From Chloroflexota bacterium (GTDB taxonomy: Bacteria > Chloroflexota > Ktedonobacteria > Ktedonobacterales > Ktedonobacteraceae): a stretch of 10,409 nt of DNA. The translations under genes and the position numbers were made by a program. Below are positions 6,080-10,409 of this stretch, one piece after another. The notes under the pieces were generated by a model. The model saw only the letters and a list, made by a program, of their open reading frames with translations, searched no databases and was not told where the DNA came from. Positions within the stretch are counted from its first letter, which is position 1. Each line of letters begins with the position of its first letter. The DNA lies in contig JAJZEJ010000639.1 in the NCBI GenBank assembly GCA_021828635.1, positions 1 to 10,409 on the forward strand, written 5' to 3'.

Positions 6080-6676
6080 TTACAGTTGAGTCGATGCGCC
6101 CCAAAAAGCGGCCATAATGCCTTCGTATGAACTCCTGACGCTTTCATACAGGCGAGCATTTTCAAGAGATAGGGCGGCAAGACTGGCAAGAATAGAGAGG
6201 AATTTGACATCTTCATCCGAAAACTCTGTCGGCTGATTGGTATAGACACGCATCACGCCTATGGCGTTGCCATGTACCTCCAATGGCACACAGAGAACAG
6301 AGACTAATCCTTCGTCTTTGGCGGCATCCTGGTATTGGAAACGTGGGTCCGTTCGCACATCCGCAATGGACACGCAATTGCCGTTCAATGCCTCGCTATC
6401 AATCAGGCTCTGTTCGATAGTGACGGAACCTTTTGCCAGATAGTTGCTACTCAAACCATAGACCGCGCTCAGGCGCAATTGGCCGCTCACGGGATCAAGC
6501 AAGCGTAGGCCACATGCCTTAACCTGCATAGCCTCAGTGGTACTCTTGACAATACTCTGTAGTACCTGATGTAATTCAAGACTGGAGGAAATAGTCAGGG
6601 CGGCCTGATAGAGGGCTGTGTAATAATCTCTGTGAGGGCGTTGTTGCTGATCGTTTGTTGGGCAATTCATGGTCAT
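6080..6676 (-). CDS. GAF-domain protein without an attached output domain
   Basis: The protein has 198 residues from the ATG at 6676, chosen because GGGGAG lies 9 bases upstream. The same frame also opens at an ATG at 6733 (217 residues), which has no evident ribosome binding site. A short polar N-terminus is followed by a helix (about 18-50, 'YYTALYQAALTISSSLELHQVLQSIVKSTTEAM') leading into one GAF domain (about 35-175). The domain carries 'CGLRLLDPVSGQLRLSAVYGLS', 'DVRTDPRF', 'GLVSVLCVPLEVHGNAIGVMRVYTNQPTEFSDED' and the closing helix 'LASLAALSLENARLYE'. No kinase, GGDEF, HTH or other output domain is present, so it is probably a cytoplasmic small-molecule or redox sensor subunit acting through a partner. 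C55, C101 and C129 could be redox relevant, but no haem or chromophore motif is evident. It lies 178 bases downstream of the stress-protein gene. Confidence 0.9.
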   Translation of the reverse strand: MTMNCPTNDQQQRPHRDYYTALYQAALTISSSLELHQVLQSIVKSTTEAMQVKACGLRLLDPVSGQLRLSAVYGLSSNYLAKGSVTIEQSLIDSEALNGNCVSIADVRTDPRFQYQDAAKDEGLVSVLCVPLEVHGNAIGVMRVYTNQPTEFSDEDVKFLSILASLAALSLENARLYESVRSSYEGIMAAFWGASTQL

Positions 6677-6854
6677 CTTCTCAATCTCCCCATCAAACAC
6701 GCTATGTTTTGTATTAGAAGGTAAATTACACATTCTAATTACGAACGGGAAGCGCCATATGTATCAGGTAGCGCCACGAAGAAGAGATATTTGGTTGTTG
6801 GTCCGTGTCTTTAGAATTTAGGGCGACATCGCAGTATGCACTGGTTTTATTATG

Positions 6855-7388
6855 CTAGGTTGCTGATACTGCCGCCGGTGTCGGGGTTACTGCCATTAAG
6901 GGGCAGGGATCCTGCACGAACCAAACACGACAGGGTGAGTTAGCCAATACGTAGGCGATGGCTTTGCTCATATCTAACTGCTTTGATAGCCCTTGACGTT
7001 GTTGACCGATCAAGATCAATGAACATTGATGATCTTTCGCCTCTTCAACAATGGCGGAGCCAGCTTCGCGTGCCTGCACGACCTCTGGAATTGCCTCGCA
7101 ACCCACGCGCATGGCAATCTCCATCGCCGACTTGAGTATTTTGTCAGCGCGGTTCGTCTGCTTCTCAAGTGTAGCATTGAGAGGTAACGCACGTGGAACT
7201 TCTATTACGTGTAAAAGATGAACTCTACGTTTAACACCTTTCGCCATCAAACAGCCGATGGAAACCAGGTTAGAATCGAGTTGTTCGCCGCCGACAACGA
7301 CGACGATATCGCCCGAGGGGACATCACCAAGAGCCGATTTGCCCATTTCTGTTCCTTCTTTGGCTTTGGACCCCCATAAGTGCATCAT
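6855..7388 (-). CDS. Universal stress protein (UspA family), non-canonical nucleotide loop
   Basis: The protein has 177 residues from the ATG at 7388, preceded by a textbook AGGAGGAG six bases away. An earlier in-frame ATG at 7412 has no such site. The first 25 residues are a polar extension. The Usp fold follows: strand 'GDIVVVVGG' (26-34), helix 'SNLVSIGCLMAKGV', strand 'RVHLLHVIEVP', helix about 75-95, strand 'EAIPEVVQAREAGSAIVEEA', strand 'SLILIGQQRQG' (123-133) and 'NSPCRVWFV' (150-158). The usual ATP loop G-2x-G-9x-G-(S/T) is not intact. Here it reads G128-QQR-Q-G133 and then 'LDMSKAIAYVL' without the GS pair, so ATP binding is doubtful. The last 20 residues are Pro/Ala/Thr-rich. It is cytoplasmic and probably stress or growth-phase related. 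Confidence 0.88.
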   Translation of the reverse strand: MMHLWGSKAKEGTEMGKSALGDVPSGDIVVVVGGEQLDSNLVSIGCLMAKGVKRRVHLLHVIEVPRALPLNATLEKQTNRADKILKSAMEIAMRVGCEAIPEVVQAREAGSAIVEEAKDHQCSLILIGQQRQGLSKQLDMSKAIAYVLANSPCRVWFVQDPCPLMAVTPTPAAVSAT

Positions 7389-7795
7389 GATTTTCTCCTC
7401 CTGATGGAGCATGATAAAACAGCATCATCTAAATTGGGTGAAGCCTACACGTGTTTCCATGAAACAACATTCCTGAACTTCACACATTCCATTCAGGTTT
7501 CTTTGATTCTACTGTCCAAACTCTCCAACGTCAATGTTGGAAGTGTACACCCAATACGCACAAGGTCATCTATTACCTCCATGATAAACGTCCCTGACTT
7601 TTATCAATTTCTGTCATCGTATTATACGTCAAAGCACCTGCTCCGCAACAGGCGGTTATTTTTCTTATGCCCTGACGCTTAACATAGATGCAGCAACTGG
7701 TAAATATGCAAGCATTCTATGATTCATGTAACGGATACCTTGTAGTTTATAGTATATACGTATGGAGGAGAAAGAAGTTCACAATAACAACAGTG
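7389..7795. other. Non-coding region between clpS and the stress-protein gene
   Basis: About 400 AT-rich bases hold no convincing gene. Plus-strand open frames here have no recognisable motif, or run antisense into clpS. Three short inverted repeats lie upstream of the stress-protein gene: TGTTTC-3-GAAACA (7452-7466), CCTGAA-14-TTCAGG (7472-7497) and TCCAAC-6-GTTGGA (7524-7541). They may be operator-like or transcript structures. No confident promoter was found, although one must presumably serve the stress-protein gene. Confidence 0.5.
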
Positions 7796-7800
7796 TTATT
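7783..7800 (-). terminator. Weak AT-rich hairpin at the end of clpS
   Basis: AATAACA (7783-7789) pairs with TGTTATT (7794-7800) around a 4-nt loop, overlapping the clpS stop codon. The stem is short and AT-rich and is followed on the minus strand by a mildly T-rich run, so it is at best a weak terminator. Confidence 0.25.
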
Positions 7801-8104
7801 CTGGCTCAATCGTTGCGGTGAGGTTATAGCTAATCAGCCGTTCCTGGTAATATTCGGCAGCTTCTTTGGGGCAAACCGTGACAACCGCTTTGCCTTTCAG
7901 ATGGGCGGTGAGCATGATGCGTGCGGCCTCTTGCGTGGTCAGAAAGTTGACCGCGTGCAGCAGAGCAAAAATCACATAATTCATTTCATTATAGTCGTCA
8001 TCGTGTAATAGTACCTTATATGGCGGTAGCAGGCGTGTCCGCAAGCGTTGCAATTCTTCCGGCTTGACTTGTGATAGAGGATTTATATTTAGATCATTGA
8101 ACAT
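7796..8104 (-). CDS. clpS: ATP-dependent Clp protease adaptor ClpS
   Basis: The protein has 102 residues from the ATG at 8104, which has CGGAG nine bases upstream. The frame extends to an ATG at 8170, but the extra 22 residues are not ClpS-like. ClpS docks on the N-domain of ClpA or ClpC and delivers substrates bearing N-degrons (bulky N-terminal residues) to ClpP. A flexible N-terminal tail (1-27) is followed by the core 'PPYKVLLHDDDYNEMNYVIFALL' (27-49), helix 'TTQEAARIMLTAHLKGKA' (56-73) and 'VTVCPKEAAEYYQERLISYNLTATIEPE'. By alignment with E. coli ClpS, D36 and D37, the gatekeeper M41, M64 and H68 are kept. The first pocket residue is D35 in place of the usual Asn34. No clpA or clpC is adjacent, so it is encoded apart from its partner. 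Confidence 0.95.
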   Translation of the reverse strand: MFNDLNINPLSQVKPEELQRLRTRLLPPYKVLLHDDDYNEMNYVIFALLHAVNFLTTQEAARIMLTAHLKGKAVVTVCPKEAAEYYQERLISYNLTATIEPE

Positions 8105-8230
8105 GACAAATGGCTCCGATAGATAACATAAAATAGAACAGAATCGAGATGCTGTAATTATTGTAACCAAATATCTGTCATTTTACCAGTGTTTAGGCAA
8201 AGTTCCTACTCATTAACTTCAGCAATCTAT

Positions 8231-8287
8231 TGAGGGACAAAAATGCATCCTTGCGACTTTGCCGCAAGGATGCATTTTTGTCCCTCA
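8231..8287. terminator. 25-bp perfect palindrome downstream of pheT
   Basis: The arms 8231-8255 and 8263-8287 are perfectly complementary over 25 bp, with a 7-nt loop (8256-8262), starting seven bases past the pheT stop. There is no long T-run just outside the stem. The T5 lies within it, so it could act as a terminator, as a 3'-end stabilising hairpin, or as a copy of a palindromic repeat. The motif GGGACAAAAATGCA is shared in near-identical form with the hairpin after serS. Confidence 0.65.
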
Positions 8288-8294
8288 TAAAGTT

Positions 8295-10409
8295 TTAGCG
8301 CAGCGTTGCGCCGAAACGTTCGCGCAGCGTGTGCAAGACTTTTTCTTGTAGTGCGTTGGCCTCGGCATCGGTGAGCGTGCGATCCTGAGCCTGATAGACG
8401 AGCGAGTAGGTCAGGCTCTGCTTGCCGCTCGGTATTGGTTCGCCCGTGTAGATGTCGAACAGCGTGGCCGAGCGTAGCAGCTCTCCAGCACTACTCAGGA
8501 TAGTGTCCTGGATGTCTTGCGTCGGTACCTGTTGAGCCACGACAATTGCTAGGTCGCGTGTCAATTCCTGGTGACGCGAGATGGGCTGGTAGACCAGGCG
8601 TTGCGGTACCGCTTCGTAGAGCAGGGCCAGATCAAGCTCGCACAAGCACGCACGTTGTGGCAGATCATAACGCTGTTGCACCAGAGGATGTACCTCGCCC
8701 AACACGCCCACCGGACTCAGCACCTCCTCACCATCGGATAGACGATGTGGTAGTTCCAGCAGGGCGCAACGTCCGGGATGGAAGGTCGGATGCTGTGTCG
8801 GTGTGAATCGGTAGTTTTTGATGTGCAGACCATCCAGTAGCCGCTCGACGATGCCCTTGAGATCATAGAAATCAGCCGGACGCGCCAGTTCGCTGGCCCA
8901 CGAAATCTCAGCTGGACCGCTAATAGCGATACCCACGCTCCGCCGTTCATCCGGCAGGCTATGCACATCATCGGATGGCAGGTAGCGCCGCCCGATCTCG
9001 AAGAAGCGCAGACCGGCGTGGCTGCGTTTGCTATTCTCCTGCATCGTCTCCATCAATCCGGCCATCAGAGTCAGACGCATGACCTCCATGTCGTTGCTAA
9101 GCGGATTTGCCAGCACGACGGCTGGAATGCTGCGCACATCGAAAGCCAGTGCTGTCGCCGTCCCATTTGTCGCCGTGAGCGTCGTGCCGTTGCTAGTATT
9201 GCCAGTAAGCGCCGCTGTCCCAGTTGGTTGCAGTAGCACACGTGCTGTGCTGGCATCTTGCTGGGCTAAGAGATTAACCATGCGTGCGCGACTGGTCATG
9301 GCATAGGTGATGATCTCGTTGAGACCAGCGCCAATCAGCAGGTCGCGTACCTCCTGTTCGCGCTCGAACCATCTATCGCTTTGCAGTTCCGGTAGTGGTC
9401 CATCTGGAATTGTGCTAGGCAGGTGATCGTAGCCGATAATGCGAATGACCTCTTCCACCAGATCGGCGCTCTCCTCGATGTCGTTGCGATAGGTTGGTAC
9501 CGTCACCGTCATGCGCTGCCCATCCTCATCTGGTTCTACACCAAAGCCGAGGGCGCGTAGAGCATCGATTGCCTCTTGCTGTGTCACCTGCATATCTGTC
9601 AGCCAGGCAACTGCCGCCGTCGCGAAGACTAGCACCCGCGCTTTGATAGGATTGGAGTAGACATCAACGATACCAGGATTGACGCTACCTCCTGCTAACT
9701 GCTCCATTAATTGTGCCGCCCGGCTCGCGCCAAGCACAGCGAGTTCTTGGTCAAGCCCTTTCTCGAAACGACCGGAAGCGTCGGTGCGCAAACCAAGCGT
9801 GGTTGAGGTGCGACGTACAGTGCTGGCCGTGAAATTCGCTGCCTCTAGCAGAATGCGTGATGTAGTATCGTTGATTTCGCTGATCGCGCCGCCCATCACA
9901 CCGGCAATCGCGGTTGGCCCTTCTGGGTCGGTAATCAGCAGCATATCGGGTGCCAGCTTGCGCTTCACACCATCTAGCGTTGTCAACGTCTCGCCTTCGT
10001 GGGCGCGGCGCACAATGATGTGATGTTGACGCACCAGATCATAGTCGAAGCCGTGCAGAGGTTGACCATATTCAAGCATGACATAGTTGGTGATATCGAC
10101 GATATTGCTGATCGGGCGCATACCGGCCATCAGCAAACGCCGCCCCATCCAGTTTGGCGAAGGGCCAAGCTTCACATCGCTGATGATGCGTGCCGCGTAA
10201 CGTGGGCAGAGGTCGGGTGCTTCGACCGTCACCTTAGCCATCTCGTTTGCCGGTTGGCCCTGTTGATGCAGCTTAATCTCTGGCATGTGCAACGGTTGGC
10301 CGGTCAGGGCCGCGACCTCGCGGGCAATACCTATAATCGAAGAGAGGTCGCCGCGATGCGCCTTGATCGAAAATGCCAGCACAACACTGCCGAAGAGATC
10401 GACTAAACG
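8295..10409 (-). CDS. pheT: Phenylalanyl-tRNA synthetase beta subunit (5' end outside window)
   Basis: The frame is open from the right edge to the stop at 8295-8297, giving 704 residues. Bacterial PheT is about 800 residues, so roughly the first 100-150, with the OB-fold part, lie beyond the edge. The GTG at 10382 is internal, since 'VDLFGSVVLAFSIKAHRGDLSS' continues the family's 'vLefeitpNRpDclS' region. PheT pairs with the catalytic PheS as alpha2beta2, carries the tyrosine-editing site and binds tRNA-Phe. Domains in window numbering: B3/B4 editing domain (about 65-245, with 'AIAGVMGG' at about 167-174), B5 (about 255-330, ending 'TYRNDIEESADLVEEVIRIIGYDH'), the class II-like core (about 340-590) and the C-terminal FDX-ACB anticodon-binding domain (about 608-704). 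An unusual Thr/Gly/Ala-rich insertion lies at about 385-429. pheS probably lies beyond the right edge. Confidence 0.97.
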   Translation of the reverse strand, partial: RLVDLFGSVVLAFSIKAHRGDLSSIIGIAREVAALTGQPLHMPEIKLHQQGQPANEMAKVTVEAPDLCPRYAARIISDVKLGPSPNWMGRRLLMAGMRPISNIVDITNYVMLEYGQPLHGFDYDLVRQHHIIVRRAHEGETLTTLDGVKRKLAPDMLLITDPEGPTAIAGVMGGAISEINDTTSRILLEAANFTASTVRRTSTTLGLRTDASGRFEKGLDQELAVLGASRAAQLMEQLAGGSVNPGIVDVYSNPIKARVLVFATAAVAWLTDMQVTQQEAIDALRALGFGVEPDEDGQRMTVTVPTYRNDIEESADLVEEVIRIIGYDHLPSTIPDGPLPELQSDRWFEREQEVRDLLIGAGLNEIITYAMTSRARMVNLLAQQDASTARVLLQPTGTAALTGNTSNGTTLTATNGTATALAFDVRSIPAVVLANPLSNDMEVMRLTLMAGLMETMQENSKRSHAGLRFFEIGRRYLPSDDVHSLPDERRSVGIAISGPAEISWASELARPADFYDLKGIVERLLDGLHIKNYRFTPTQHPTFHPGRCALLELPHRLSDGEEVLSPVGVLGEVHPLVQQRYDLPQRACLCELDLALLYEAVPQRLVYQPISRHQELTRDLAIVVAQQVPTQDIQDTILSSAGELLRSATLFDIYTGEPIPSGKQSLTYSLVYQAQDRTLTDAEANALQEKVLHTLRERFGATLR

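Noticed and set aside
6751..6776. Direct repeat AGCGCCA upstream of the GAF gene
   Set aside because: It is only seven bases with 12 between copies, and no promoter could be placed beside it.
7380..8008. Two plus-strand open frames between the stress-protein gene and clpS
   Set aside because: Neither has protein motifs. The first begins antisense to the stress-protein start and the second runs antisense into clpS.
9999..10406. Plus-strand 135-residue open frame at the right edge, and others at 8546-9306 and 9679-10023
   Set aside because: All are antisense to pheT, whose domains are continuous in the minus-strand frame.

Overview
The window reads as a chromosomal segment of a Gram-positive-like, moderately GC bacterium. 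The best guess is Chloroflexota, class Ktedonobacteria. That rests on the mixture of families seen: single-TM proteins with a C-terminal jelly-roll-like domain, an Rpn-like nuclease relative of the type common in that group, a short GAF protein, a ClpS and T-box control of serS. The assignment is inference from remembered family distribution, not from a search.

Left part (1-2539, + strand): three tandem paralogues of a membrane-anchored, secreted beta-sandwich protein. The first is cut by the left edge. The second overlaps it by ATGA and is followed by a strong hairpin. The third has its own promoter with a perfect TTGACA-17-TATAAT match. All three share a Cys pair 19-20 residues apart and end in a motif like 'FSNVxVW'. 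Facing them, and only 2 bp away, is a small two-TM protein with an extracytoplasmic sensor-like domain (2542-3102, - strand).

Middle (3103-6017, + strand): a non-coding stretch leads into an Rpn/PD-(D/E)XK-like protein. Next comes a serine T-box riboswitch (about 4385-4650) with UCC specifier, GGTG apical loop, TGGC acceptor-binding bulge and mutually exclusive antiterminator and terminator. It controls serS, seryl-tRNA synthetase. Two small hairpins with the same loop sequence lie between the T-box terminator and the serS ribosome binding site. A bidirectional terminator separates serS from the convergent genes that follow.

Right part (6080-10409, all - strand): in transcription order, a partial pheT (phenylalanyl-tRNA synthetase beta, running off the right edge), a 25-bp palindrome, clpS (ClpAP/ClpCP N-end-rule adaptor), a non-coding stretch with several short dyads, a universal stress protein, and a GAF-domain protein. 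The common themes are aminoacyl-tRNA supply (serS, pheT) and stress or proteostasis (clpS, Usp, GAF). Apart from the gene 1-gene 2 overlap, the genes look like separate transcription units rather than one operon.

No tRNA, rRNA, CRISPR array, intact insertion sequence or prophage was seen. The most informative non-coding element is the serS T-box leader. The least explained coding content is the paralogous Cys-pair family at the left.
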